A DNA stretch of 64,000 nt from Microbacterium sp. Se63.02b (GCF_014171575.1 NZ_CP050453.1:1736001-1800000); one strand, 5' to 3'; shown: positions 49,116-59,102, counted from the stretch's first letter. Program-made: numbers and translations. Notes: generated from the sequence alone by a model not told the origin.

Positions 49116-50420
49116 GTGAACGAACCGGAAGCGGAGGCCTCTCGCGACGACGCGCCGACGGAGGCGGTGTCTGCTCCTGGCGGTCTGAGCAGGCGCGGAC
49201 TGCTCGGCCTCGCCATCGGCGGCGGCGTCGCAGGACTCGCGGTCGGCGCGGGGGCCGGCCTCGCCGGAGGAGTGGCGCTGGGCCGCGCGCGTGCCGCGGA
49301 TGACGCCCACTCCGCGTACGAGTTCTTCGGCGCGCATCAGGCCGGAATCACCACGCCGGTCCAAGACCATCTGCACTTCGCGAGCTTCGACATGATGCCG
49401 CGCAGCGACCGCGACGACCTCATCGGTCTGCTGCAGGACTGGTCGTACGCGGCGTCTCGGATGACGCAGGGGCTCGAGGTCAGTGCGAGCGGCGCCGTCG
49501 GGGGTCCCCCCCGAGGCTCCGCCGGAAGACACGGGGAGGCACTGGGCCTTCCTGCGGCGGGGCTCACGATCACGTTCGGCTTCGGACCGAGTCTGTTCGA
49601 GAACGAGGAGGGGGATCGCTACGGCATCGCCGCGCAGCGCCCGGGCGGCCTGAAGCGTCTCCCCGCCTTCCTCGGCGACGACCTCGACCCGCAGACCTCG
49701 CACGGAGACCTGTGCATCCAGGCGTGCGCAGACGACCCGCAGGTCGCCGTCCATGCGATCCGCAACCTCAGTCGTATCGCCTTCGGACGGGCGCGACTGC
49801 GCTGGTCGCAGCTGGGCTTCGGCAAGACATCGCGCACCACCGCGACGCAGGCGACGCCACGGAACCTGTTCGGGTTCAAAGACGGCACGGCCAACATCCT
49901 GGCCGACGACGACGCAGCGCTCGACGATCACGTCTGGGTCGGCGCCGAGGACGAACCCGCATGGCTGGCCGGCGGCTCGTACCTCGTGGCGCGCAAGATC
50001 GCGATGCTCATCGAGACCTGGGACCGGGTTCGCCTCTCCGAGCAGGACTCGATCATCGGGCGGGACAAAGGGGTGGGAGCGCCTCTCTCCGGAGGTGACG
50101 AATTCACCGCCCCCGACTTCAGGGGCCACGCGATCGACGCGAACAGCCACGTGAGCCTTGCGCACCCGGAGCACAACGACGGGATCCGGATCCTCCGGCG
50201 CGGGTACAACTACGTCGACGGCAACAACGCGCTCGGACGCCTCGACGCCGGACTCTTCTTCCTCTCTTACCAGCGCGACCCCGCGCAGTTCATCTCGCTG
50301 CAGCGTCGGCTGTCGACCGATCTCATGAACGAGTACATCCGTCACGTCGGTTCGGGGATCTGGGCGGTACCGGCCGGTGCGGCTCCCGGCTCGTACGTCG
50401 GGGCAGACCTGTTCGCCTGA
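49116..50420 (+). CDS. efeB: Dyp-type heme peroxidase EfeB
   Basis: Tat-exported heme peroxidase of about 434 residues that works with EfeO/EfeU in iron uptake. The Tat signal SRRGLLGLAIGG (residues 25-36) is followed by a hydrophobic stretch. The Dyp motif GFKDGTANI and the heme-ligand region AHPEHNDG are visible. Residues around 132-139 are out of frame relative to the family: one C too many at 49506-49512 and one G too few at 49533-49536 cancel each other and corrupt about ten residues. GTG 49116 lies seven bases after TACCAT. Confidence 0.9.
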   Translation: MNEPEAEASRDDAPTEAVSAPGGLSRRGLLGLAIGGGVAGLAVGAGAGLAGGVALGRARAADDAHSAYEFFGAHQAGITTPVQDHLHFASFDMMPRSDRDDLIGLLQDWSYAASRMTQGLEVSASGAVGGPPRGSAGRHGEALGLPAAGLTITFGFGPSLFENEEGDRYGIAAQRPGGLKRLPAFLGDDLDPQTSHGDLCIQACADDPQVAVHAIRNLSRIAFGRARLRWSQLGFGKTSRTTATQATPRNLFGFKDGTANILADDDAALDDHVWVGAEDEPAWLAGGSYLVARKIAMLIETWDRVRLSEQDSIIGRDKGVGAPLSGGDEFTAPDFRGHAIDANSHVSLAHPEHNDGIRILRRGYNYVDGNNALGRLDAGLFFLSYQRDPAQFISLQRRLSTDLMNEYIRHVGSGIWAVPAGAAPGSYVGADLFA

Positions 50421-50426
50421 GCGCGT

Positions 50427-51310
50427 TCAGGCTTCGCGCCGTGCGTCCTCGAGGATGCCGACGACCGATGCCGCCATCGCATCGGCTCCGAAGTGGTCGT
50501 GCGCGGTGAGGGTCACGACCGCATCGTCGAGGAAGATCAGCAGCTGTCCATGGGCGCCGTGCAATCGCCAGGCGCGACCGGGGCCACCCCACCCCGCGAG
50601 GGCATAGCGATCGTAGCCGGGCGTCTCGCCCGCGACGACCGGGTTCTCGTGCATCGCGTCGATCCCGCGCGCAGACACCAGCTGTCGGCCCTCCCACATC
50701 CCACGGTCGCGGATCAGGAGCCCGAGGCGCGCCATCTCGGTCGTGCGGAGGGGCCCCCGCCGGCCTCGATGCGGCCGTTCGGGCTGCGCGCCCAGACGAC
50801 GTCCGTGATACCGAGCGGAGTGAGCAGTCGCGCGTCGAGGTAGTCGCCCACGTCTCCGACTCTGGTTTCGAGCGCCGCCATCGCGGTGTAGGTGCTGGCG
50901 TTCGAGTACTGGAAGGCACGGCCCCGCGACGGGCGGCGGAGGAACTCTCGGGCGAGGTCCGGCCAGTCCGTCATCATCGTCTCCGACCAGGGGAGATCGA
51001 TACCGCTCGACATGGTCAGCAGGTGGCGCAGCGTCACCTCGTCCACTCCGTCGCCCAGCTCGAAGTCGGGGAGCAGAGCGCCCAGCCTCTCGTCGAGGTC
51101 GATCAGTCCGGCGTCGGCAGCGATCGCTGCGGCGAGGACGCAGGCCCCCTTGGCGACGGAGTGCACGTCCTCGCGCACGTCGGGCGCCCAGCGATGCTCG
51201 GCAGCATGGGCCCCGACCCGCACGTGGAGGCCATGGGCCTGGAAGCGGGCGGCATCCGCGGCTTCGACGATCCGGTCGCGCACGGCGTGTGCCCGGCTCC
51301 CGCTCGTCAC
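50427..51310 (-). CDS. Serine hydrolase (beta-lactamase/DD-peptidase fold), one frame break
   Basis: About 295 residues of the class C-like serine hydrolase family. SVAK (Ser-x-x-Lys, around 51140) holds the nucleophile, and YSN is the Tyr-x-Asn motif. There is no signal peptide, so it may be a cytoplasmic esterase. The frame slips at about 50750-50754; one extra C restores AGGGPLRTTEMARLG. GTG 51310 overlaps the stop of the upstream acyltransferase (GTGA), which fixes the start and indicates coupling. It converges on efeB with six bases between. Confidence 0.82.
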
Positions 51311-52446
51311 GGCGTCGGGCGAGGGCGCCGTGACCCGGTCGGATCGTTGCGTCGCCCCTCTCGTGTCGCGAGCTCGGGGTCGTTGAAGAGCCAGCGCGGT
51401 CGCGGCTCGACGAGAGGCCGGAAGAGCCGGCGCACCGGTTTCGTGGCGAGGAGCAGGGCGACGACCACCGAGAGGGCCGTGACCAGCGGCAACCACAGCC
51501 ACGTCGGCTCGAGGTCGCGCAGGATGCCTGTCTCGCGGAACGGATACAGCACGAACGAGTGCAGGAGGTAGACGTACATCGTGTACTGGCCGAAGCGCGT
51601 CCACCAGTACGAGCCGCGGGGGATGAGCACGAAGAATGCGGCGCACAGGACGACGGCGAGCAGCATCAGCGCGATCCGGATGCCGCCGGCCCACCATTGC
51701 TCTCCCACCAGGTCCGAATAGGAGTCCTCATAGAAGAGCCAGTGCCGCAGGTCGACCGCCTGCCACAGCGGGAGCCAGTTCCATGCCGCCCATCCGGTCA
51801 CCGCGATGACGCCGACAGCCGCGGCGCGGATCCACCAGGGACGCAGGTCCAGCAGGCGGAGTCGATCGACGATGTCGCGGTCGCGAAGCCACCAGCCGAG
51901 AGCGAAGAACGGCAGGAGGCCGAGGGTGCGCGAGAGCGAGAATGTGCTGTCGACGTTGGGGAGGTAGCCGGAGCCGATGGAGATCACCACGGTCCACAAC
52001 AACGGCCATCGCAGGAGGGCGAGGTACGGCAGCACGAGTCGGAAGATCCCGAGCGCGAGCAGGAACCAGAGCGTCCAGCTGGGCTGCGTGATGTTGGGGT
52101 TCGCCTGGCCCTCCACCAGCCACTTGGTGAGAGTCCACAGCAGCTCGAAGATCACGTACGGCACCAGGATGTCGGTGATGACCCTCGCCATCTGCGTCTT
52201 TGTCGGAGAACCGGACTTGGAGAAGTACCCGGAGATGATCGCGAACGCCGGCATGTGGAACGCGTACAACGCCAGATAGAAGGCGAAGGCGATGTCGGAG
52301 TCGTAGATGAGCCGTTGGATCGCGTGGCCGAGGACGACGAGCACGATGCAGACGTATCGTGCGTTGTCCCAGAACGGCACGCGTCGACGCTTGCGTGGGA
52401 TCGCTCCTGTGGTGGGCCCTGAGATGTCCGCCCCGGTACTGCTCAT
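51307..52446 (-). CDS. Acyltransferase family 3 membrane protein
   Basis: A 379-residue multi-pass protein with about ten membrane segments of the acyltransferase 3/fucose 4-O-acetylase-like family. It has FWDNARYVCIVLVVLGHAI near the N-terminus with the family Arg/His pair (residues about 30-41). It probably O-acylates a cell-surface carbohydrate or envelope lipid. ATG 52446 is six bases after TAGCCT. Its stop overlaps the serine hydrolase start, which suggests a joint role in adding and removing acyl groups. Confidence 0.85.
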   Translation of the reverse strand: MSSTGADISGPTTGAIPRKRRRVPFWDNARYVCIVLVVLGHAIQRLIYDSDIAFAFYLALYAFHMPAFAIISGYFSKSGSPTKTQMARVITDILVPYVIFELLWTLTKWLVEGQANPNITQPSWTLWFLLALGIFRLVLPYLALLRWPLLWTVVISIGSGYLPNVDSTFSLSRTLGLLPFFALGWWLRDRDIVDRLRLLDLRPWWIRAAAVGVIAVTGWAAWNWLPLWQAVDLRHWLFYEDSYSDLVGEQWWAGGIRIALMLLAVVLCAAFFVLIPRGSYWWTRFGQYTMYVYLLHSFVLYPFRETGILRDLEPTWLWLPLVTALSVVVALLLATKPVRRLFRPLVEPRPRWLFNDPELATREGRRNDPTGSRRPRPTP

Positions 52447-52488
52447 CGTTCGAGGCTACAGCCCGGGAATAAAGTTGCTCTGAGCGCG

Positions 52489-52535
52489 TTGACACAGATA
52501 CATTCAAATGAATAGAAACGGATGCGAAGCATCCG
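52489..52535 (+). promoter_or_regulatory. Promoter and palindromes before the flavin monooxygenase operon
   Basis: TTGACA (52489-52494) and TAGAAA (52513-52518) are separated by 18 bases. Between them lies ATTCA-AA-TGAAT (52502-52513), an operator-like palindrome. After it CGGATGC-GAA-GCATCCG (52519-52535) is a 7-bp hairpin over the start of the transcript. Confidence 0.6.
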
Positions 52536-52556
52536 GTTCGGAGACACGGAGCAATC

Positions 52557-53783
52557 ATGAGCGAGCAGTCAGGCGCGCAGGCGATGCAGTTCGGCATCAT
52601 GTCGGTCAGCGACATCACCCGCGATCCCACCACGGGGATCACCCCCAGCGAGCAGGAACGCATCAAGGCGACCACGGCCATCGCCGTGCACGCCGAAGAG
52701 GTCGGACTCGACGTCTTCGCGATCGGCGAGCACCACAATCCGCCGTTCTGGTCCTCCAGCCCCACCACCTTCCTCGCGGCTCTCGCTGCGCAGACCGAGC
52801 GCCTCATCGTCTCCACCTCGACGACGCTCATCACGACGAACGACCCCGTGCGCATCGCCGAGGAGTACGCGATGCTGCAGCACGTGTCCGACGGGCGCAT
52901 GGACCTCATGCTCGGCCGTGGCAACACCGGACCGGTCTACCCGTGGTTCGGGCAGGACATCCGCCAGGGCCTCCCGCTCGCGATCGAGAACTACGCACTG
53001 CTGCACAAGCTGTGGCGTGAAGACGTCGTGGACTGGGAGGGCAAGTTCCGCACCCCGCTGCAGGGCTTCACCTCGACGCCCCGACCGCTCGACGGCATCG
53101 CGCCGTTCGTGTGGCACGGCTCCATCCGCACCCCGGAGATCGCCGAGCAGGCCGCCTACTACGGCGACGGGTTCTTCGCGAACAACATCTTCTGGCCCAA
53201 GGAGCACTACCAGCGTCTGATCGAGCTGTACCGCCAGCGGTTCGAGCACTACGGGCACGGCACCAGGGAGCAGGCGATCGTCGGACTCGGCGGTCAGGTC
53301 TTCATGGCCGCGAGGTCGCAGGACGCCGTGAACCAGTTCCGTCCGTACTTCGACAACGCCCCGGTCTACGGTCACGGCCCGAGCATGGAGGACTTCACGG
53401 AGATGACCCCGCTGACGGTCGGTTCGCCGCAGCAGGTCATCGATCGCTACGCGGGCATGCGCGAGCACTACGGCGACTACCAGCGCCAACTGTTCCTCAT
53501 CGACCACGCCGGCCTGCCGCTGAAGACGGTGCTCGAGCAGCTCGACATCCTCGGCTCCGAGGTCGTCCCGGTGCTGCGCAAGGAGCTGGCGAAGGATCGA
53601 CCGGCCGCTGTGCCGGACGCGCCGACCCACGCCGCGCGAGTCCGCGCCGAGTTCGGCGACGGCCCCACCCGTCAGGCGCGTCCCGGCGCCAACCGCGGCG
53701 ACAACCTGACCGGCGACTCGCCCTACCAGGACACGCCCGCACCGGCGGGCGCAGCATTCGGACTCGGCCGGAAGGAGGCCTGA
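52557..53783 (+). CDS. LLM-class flavin-dependent monooxygenase
   Basis: A 408-residue luciferase-like TIM-barrel oxygenase using reduced flavin. It has FAIGEHHNPPFWSSSP and DGRMDLMLGRGNTGPV, of the subgroup long known beside CE1758/CE1759-like pairs. A 55-residue polar tail follows the barrel. The substrate is unknown. It is followed directly by an NAD(P)H:FMN reductase that would supply reduced FMN, so the two form a two-component system behind one strong promoter. Confidence 0.9.
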   Translation: MSEQSGAQAMQFGIMSVSDITRDPTTGITPSEQERIKATTAIAVHAEEVGLDVFAIGEHHNPPFWSSSPTTFLAALAAQTERLIVSTSTTLITTNDPVRIAEEYAMLQHVSDGRMDLMLGRGNTGPVYPWFGQDIRQGLPLAIENYALLHKLWREDVVDWEGKFRTPLQGFTSTPRPLDGIAPFVWHGSIRTPEIAEQAAYYGDGFFANNIFWPKEHYQRLIELYRQRFEHYGHGTREQAIVGLGGQVFMAARSQDAVNQFRPYFDNAPVYGHGPSMEDFTEMTPLTVGSPQQVIDRYAGMREHYGDYQRQLFLIDHAGLPLKTVLEQLDILGSEVVPVLRKELAKDRPAAVPDAPTHAARVRAEFGDGPTRQARPGANRGDNLTGDSPYQDTPAPAGAAFGLGRKEA

Positions 53784-53784
53784 G

Positions 53785-54429
53785 ATGACCACTCGGAGGA
53801 TCGCCGTCGTCGCGGCCGGGCTGTCGAACCCCTCGTCCACCAGGATGCTCGCCGACCGGCTGGCCGTCGCCACCGTCCACGCCCTCGCCGAGCGCGACAT
53901 CGAGGCGAGCGTCGATGTGATCGAGCTGCGGGACTACGCGCACGACATCACGAACAACATGCTCACCGGGTTCGCCCCGCCGGCGCTGGAGACCGCCATC
54001 AACACGGTCGTCTCGGCCGATGCGCTCATCGCAGTGACGCCGATCTTCTCGACGAGCTACTCCGGACTGTTCAAGTCGTTCATCGACGTCCTCGACCCCG
54101 ATGCTCTCACCGGCAAGCCGGTGCTGATCGGCGCGAACGCCGGCACCGCGCGGCACTCGCTCGCGATCGACTACGCCATCCGGCCGCTCTTCGCCTACCT
54201 GCACGCCGAGGCGGTGTCGACGGGCGTGTTCGCCGCGTCGAGCGACTGGGGCGGCTCAGGTGACGACGTGGCTCCGCTCGGCAAACGTGTCGAGAAGGGC
54301 GCGAACGAGCTCGCGGAGGCCATCGCTCGTCGGGACGCCGCCACGGTGGCGGACCCGTACGACCCCGCCACATACCTCGGCGAAGGACGCTCCTTCGGCC
54401 ACATGCTGGGCGGCCTCGCCGGCGAGTGA
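53785..54429 (+). CDS. NAD(P)H-dependent FMN reductase
   Basis: A 214-residue flavodoxin-fold reductase with GLSNPSSTRMLADRL (FMN phosphate loop) and TPIFSTSYSGLFKSFID. It matches the CE1759-type reductase that pairs with the upstream LLM monooxygenase. ATG 53785 follows that gene's stop by one base, so the pair is an operon. Confidence 0.9.
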   Translation: MTTRRIAVVAAGLSNPSSTRMLADRLAVATVHALAERDIEASVDVIELRDYAHDITNNMLTGFAPPALETAINTVVSADALIAVTPIFSTSYSGLFKSFIDVLDPDALTGKPVLIGANAGTARHSLAIDYAIRPLFAYLHAEAVSTGVFAASSDWGGSGDDVAPLGKRVEKGANELAEAIARRDAATVADPYDPATYLGEGRSFGHMLGGLAGE

Positions 54430-54493
54430 TGCTGCGAGCGGTGAGATGACCTCATCCTCGGCGACGGCGTGGACGTCGCGAGGGAGAGGGGAC

Positions 54494-54521
54494 GCGGGAG
54501 TCCAGGTGAACGGGCTCCCGC
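54494..54521. terminator. Hairpin between convergent genes
   Basis: GCGGGAG (54494-54500) and CTCCCGC (54515-54521) form a 7-bp stem with a 14-base loop, between the FMN reductase and the DUF5302 gene. Confidence 0.45.
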
Positions 54522-54531
54522 ATCCGCGCGG

Positions 54532-54708
54532 TCAACCGCTCTTGCGTCGGAACTCGCGCCGGGTCTGCGGGGCGTTCGCACTGTGGACGGCGGAATCGCC
54601 GTCGAGGTGTGCCTCGCCCTGCCGGTGGTGCGCGTTCTTCTTCTCGAGCGCTTCCTTGAACTTGCGCTTCATCTCCTCAGCGGAGGTGGCGCCTTCTTCG
54701 GTGCTCAT
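54532..54708 (-). CDS. Small DUF5302-type protein
   Basis: A 58-residue charged protein reading MSTEEGATSAEEMKRKFKEA and ending RREFRRKSG, with a central KFKEALEKKN helix. This matches the actinobacterial DUF5302 group; the role is unknown. ATG 54708 is exactly six bases after TAGGCT on the reverse strand, which supports it as a real gene despite its size. Confidence 0.8.
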   Translation of the reverse strand: MSTEEGATSAEEMKRKFKEALEKKNAHHRQGEAHLDGDSAVHSANAPQTRREFRRKSG

Positions 54709-54739
54709 GCCCCGAGCCTAGAGCACCGGGTGCGGTCTC

Positions 54740-55333
54740 TCACCCTCTCCTGCGTCGACTGACGAGGTCGATCAGCAGACCGAGACCGATCGCGAGGACC
54801 ACCGAGACGGGCACCGCGACGAGCGGACCTCCGGGGACGACGGCAGCGACGGCGGCGCCGACCGCCGCCTGGTATCCCGCCCATCCCGTCGCAGCGAGGG
54901 CGACCAGAGCGAGGTAGCGGGGCGGATGGATGCGGGACGCTCCGGCCACCAGATTGATCGCGAGTCGCGCGAACGGTACGAACCGGGCGGTGAAGAGGAC
55001 GGTGGCCGTACCGGTGTCGAGTCGACGCCGCGCCCACGCGAGAGCCTGCTGCACGCGCGCTGCTCGCATCCACCGCCAGCGTTCGGTGCCGACCAGCCGC
55101 CCGAGCACGTAGCAGCAGACATCGCCGAGGGTCGCGGCCGCGGCCGCGCACACGACGACGGCCCAGAGCGGCGGAGTACCCGTGGTCGCGGCAAGCGCTC
55201 CGAGGGCGGTCACCGCGATCTCTCCCGGCACGACGACGAAGAACGCATCTCCGACGACGAGCAGGCACATGAGCGCCAGACTCCACGGGCCCGCGAGCGA
55301 TTCGGTGAGCAGGTCGGCAGCCACGTCGTCCAC
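54740..55333 (-). CDS. DedA/SNARE-associated family membrane protein
   Basis: A 197-residue protein with about five hydrophobic segments and the DedA core: VVPGEIAVTALGALAA and FTARFVPFARLAINLVAG (family FxGRxxP-type region, here FTARFVP). Family members move lipid carriers such as undecaprenyl phosphate across the membrane. GTG 55333 is the start, with a GGAAGG ribosome site. It is divergent from the glycosyltransferase gene. Confidence 0.85.
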   Translation of the reverse strand: MDDVAADLLTESLAGPWSLALMCLLVVGDAFFVVVPGEIAVTALGALAATTGTPPLWAVVVCAAAAATLGDVCCYVLGRLVGTERWRWMRAARVQQALAWARRRLDTGTATVLFTARFVPFARLAINLVAGASRIHPPRYLALVALAATGWAGYQAAVGAAVAAVVPGGPLVAVPVSVVLAIGLGLLIDLVSRRRRG

Positions 55334-55464
55334 TGTGCCTTCCGGCGGTGAACGGGAACCAAAGGCCGGATAGCCGGTGACCCGCCGTCCAGCATCCGGT
55401 GAACATCTGGTGCTGACAGCCGTTTGCGACCGGAGCAGGCCGGGATCGCCGTCATCCTGGGGCT

Positions 55465-57399
55465 GTGAGAGTAGCGATCGTCACGGAGTCCTTCCTTCCG
55501 CACATGAACGGCGTCACCGGCTCGGTGCTGCAGATCCTTCGGCATCTCGAGCACGCGGGTCACGACGCACACGTCATCGCGCCCGCTGCCGACGGGATTC
55601 CCGCCCACGTCCACGGCGCGCTCATCGAGGCGATTCCGAGCCTTCCGCTGCCGGGCTATCGCAACGTCAGGGTCGGGACGTCTGGCGCACCGCATCGCCT
55701 CGTCGCTCCAGCGGTTCCGACCGGACGTCGTGCATCTCGCCTCGCCTTTCGCGCTCGGCTGGCGTGGCGTACTTGCTGCGGAGCGCCTCGGCATCCCCAG
55801 CGCCGCCGCCTACCAGACGGACGTCGCCGCGTACACGGAGCGGTACCGGATCGCCGCCACGACCGGTATCGCTCAGTCGCACATCTCGCGATTGCACCGC
55901 CGAGCGACGTTGACCCTCGCTCCATCCGCCGACTCCGCTCAGCAGCTCGCCGAACTGGGGTGGGATCGTGTGCGGCGCTGGGGGAGAGGGGTCGATGCCG
56001 AACGCTTCCAGCCCGCACGCCGTGACGCGGCGCTCCGCGCCTCCTGGGGGCAGAGGTCGTGATCGGCTACGTGGGGCGTCTCGCTCCCGAGAAGCAGGTC
56101 GAGGATCTCGCCGTGCTGCGCGACATCCCCGGGACGCGAATCGTGATCGTCGGGGACGGACCCAGCAGGACACGGCTGGAGAGCCTGCTCCCCGAGGCGG
56201 TGTTCCTCGGACACCTCGACGGTCTGGCGCTCGCGTCCGCGATGGCGTCGTTCGACCTGTTCGTGCATCCGGGTGAGAGCGAGACCTTCGGTCAGACCCT
56301 CCAGGAGGCACACGCGAGCGGTGTTCCCGTGATCGCGACCGGTCGCGGAGGCCCCCTCGACCTCGTGCGGATGGGCATCGACGGCTGGTTGTATCGACCG
56401 GGGGATCACGCGGACCTTCGGATGCGTGTGGCCGACCTCGCAGGGGACGCCCGAAAGCGACAGGCATTCGGCGCAGCAGGCCACGCCGCCGTGCAGAGCC
56501 GCAGCTGGGCGAGCGTCTGCGACCAGCTCCTCGCGCACTACGACGAGGCGCGGACGCTGCACCGGGCCGACAGGGGCGCACGCGCGCGCCGCACGGTCCG
56601 GCCCGAGGCGCCTGTGGCGGTGGCACCCCGTCGTTGGCGGCGGTTCGTCGCGCTCGGAGATTCGCTCACGGAAGGACTGTGCGATCCGGCTCCCGACGGT
56701 GCTCTGCGCGGCTGGGCGGATCGGCTCGCACTGCTCCTCGCGGCGCAGGGCGGCCTCCACTACGCCAACCTCGCGATCCGGTCGAAGCGGGTGCGTGACG
56801 TCCCGGCATGCAGACGGAGCGGGCGGTGGAGCTGCGCCCGACCTCGTCTCGATCCTGATCGGCGCCAACGACCTCGTGAAGCACCACGTGGACGTCCCCG
56901 CCCTCGCTCTGGAACTCGAAGGTGCGGTCGTGCGGCTCAGGAGGCCGGCGCCGACGTGCTCCTGGTCACGCCGTTCCTGCCGGGGCGGCGTGCGGCGGTC
57001 ATCTACACCCGGAGGTTCGCCGCATTCGCCACGGCGTTGGCGGGAATCGCCGCGCGCACCGGCGCCATGCTCATCGACACCGACCTGTATCCGTCTCTCG
57101 CGGAGCGGCCCAATTGGGGGGAGGATCTCGTGCATCTGAGCAGTCGCGGGCATCGCTTCCTCGCGTATCGGGCGGGAGAGATGCTCGGTGTGCCCGATGC
57201 CGATGCGCTCGGACTACTCGACGCAGCGCTGCACGAGCATGAACCCATCGGCGTCGGGGTGTGGTGGCGTCGTCATGCCCTGCCCTGGGTGTGGCGCCGG
57301 CTGCATGGGCGTGCCGCGGGCGACGGCAGGGCGTCGAAGCACCAGGACTACGTCTACCTCGGTAGGACACCGGCCGGTCGCGGCGTGACGGTGGGCTGA
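55465..57399 (+). CDS. GT-B glycosyltransferase fused to a GDSL/SGNH esterase, several frame breaks
   Basis: The first about 385 residues form a family-4-type glycosyltransferase (VTESFLPHMNGVTGSVLQIL at the N-terminus; GYVGRLAPEKQVEDL and HPGESETFGQTLQEAHASGVPVIA in the donor half), like actinobacterial mannosyltransferases. In the same frame, after an Arg/Pro linker (about 56580-56635), begins an SGNH hydrolase with ALGDSLTEG, GANDLV and the DLVHLSSRGH end block. The stop is 57399. Breaks lie at about 55678 (one G fewer), 56047 (one G more), 56806, 56850 and 56941 (one base more each). It may be one bifunctional protein or two genes whose boundary was blurred. It could transfer a sugar and then trim acyl groups on an envelope glycolipid. 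Confidence 0.75.
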
Positions 57400-57432
57400 T
57401 CGCAGGACAGCGACCGTCGCGGGCGATGCGGG

Positions 57433-58743
57433 TTACCGGCGACCCAGGCCGTGGTACTGCCAGCCCGCCGCACGCCAGGCGGTGGCGTCGAGGCAGTTGC
57501 GGCCGTCCACGACGACGCGGCCGCGCACCAGAGCACCCGCGTGCTCCGGCGAGAGGTCCCGGCGGTACTCATCCCATTCGGTCACGATGACGACCGCGTC
57601 GGCGTCGCGGAGAGCGTCATCCCGATCTCGCGCGTATCCGAGCTGCGGGTGCGCGGCTGACGCGTTGTCGATCGCGGCCGGGTCGGTGACGACGACATCC
57701 GCTCCCAGACCTCGCAGACGTACGGCCACGTCGAGAGCGGGGGAATCGCGGATGTCGTCGCTGAACGGTTTGAACGCGGCTCCGAGCACGGCGATCCGCC
57801 GCCCGAACACGAGCCCCCGAGCGCGTCGACCACGAGTCGGACGGCGCGTTCCCGTCGTCGCAGATTGATCGCGTCGACTTCACGGAGGAACCCGACCGCT
57901 TCGCCGCGGCCGAGTTCGTCGGCGCGTGCGGCGAAGGCGCGGATGTCTTTCGGGAGGCAGCCTCCGCCGAAGCCGATGCCCGCCCCGAGGTAGCGTCGCC
58001 CGATCCGGGTGTCGTATCCGAGAGCGTCCGCGAGGAGAGCGACGTCCGCGCCGGAGGCTTCGGCGATCTCCGCCATCGCGTTGATGAAAGAGATCTTCGT
58101 CGCGAGGAAGGCGTTGGCGGCCCCCTTCACGAGCTCGGCGGTGGCGAGGTCCGTCACGAGGAACGGGGCGCCGGCGTCGATGGCCTGAGCGTACGCATCG
58201 CGCAGCACGGCGACGGCCCGCTCGCCGTCAGCGTCCTGTTCCGCCCCCACGACGAGACGGTCGGGCGCGAGCGTGTCATGCACAGCCCAGCCCTCGCGCA
58301 GGAACTCCGGGTTCCAGACCAGCGTCGCTCCTGTGTCGATCACACGCGCGGCGAGCCGTGCCGCGGTGCCGACCGGGACGGTGGATTTGCCTGCGACGAC
58401 ATCGCCGGGCCTCAGGTGAGGGCGCAGGCCGTCGACGGCTGCCTCGACGAATCGGAGGTCGGCGGCGTGTCCACCCGACACCTGAGGAGTGCCGACTGCC
58501 AGGAAGTGCACATCCGCTCCCTCGGCGTCCGCCATCCGACTGCTGAACCTCAGCCGCCCCGAACCGAGCCCCCTCGGCCAGGAGTTCCGGCAGTCGGGGT
58601 TCGAAGAACGGCGCAGCGCCCGACGCCAGGGCGGCGATCTTCTGCTCGTCCACGTCGATGCCGACGACGTCGTGCCCGATCGAGGCCATCGCGGCGGCGT
58701 GCACGGCACCGAGGTACCCGCAGCCGATCACTGACATGCGCAT
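57433..58743 (-). CDS. UDP-glucose/GDP-mannose dehydrogenase family protein, frame broken twice
   Basis: About 436 residues. The N-terminal NAD domain opens MSVIGCGYLGAVHAAAM; the catalytic cysteine is in GFGGGCLPKDIRAF, and the C-terminal domain has GAAFKPFSDDIRDSP. It most resembles UDP-glucose 6-dehydrogenase, making UDP-glucuronate for envelope sugars. One G fewer at about 58594-58598 and one G more at about 57816-57820 restore a single frame. ATG 58743 is the start. It converges on the glycosyltransferase gene, and the two could serve one surface glycan. Confidence 0.85.
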
Positions 58744-59102
58744 GGACTCAGCAGAACCGATCACTCCCACCTGACGGCATCCGTCGGGTGAACGTCGTAT
58801 GTCCGACGCATGTCCGGTCCACGATGCACGGCGCCACGAGGGAATCGCGGTCGGCGCTGGTAGGGTGGATGCGGTCGGCGTGTGCCGACCGCACAATTTC
58901 ATATCGACTCATGGAGCGATCGGCGGAGAAGCTGGTCCCCTGTGGTGGGTTCCTCGGCACACGTCGGGTGGCTTTCTACTGGTGGCCAGCGCAGGCGAGA
59001 TTCGCGGGAGTGCCCGCGCGCCCGAACCCTTCCGTTCCGCTCCTTTGAACACGCTCGCGCGTCATACGGACTCGCGAGTCTAAACAAAGAAGGAGAGACC
59101 TC
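58744..59102 (+). promoter_or_regulatory. pnp upstream region with promoter and leader hairpin
   Basis: TAGGGT at 58861-58866 is a good -10. The transcript would begin at a perfect 9-bp hairpin, GCGGTCGGC-GTGT-GCCGACCGC (58871-58892), and continue through a leader of about 230 bases to pnp. No gene is seen in this stretch. The leader hairpin could be a 5' stabiliser or processing site, as known for pnp autoregulation in other bacteria (inference). Confidence 0.5.
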
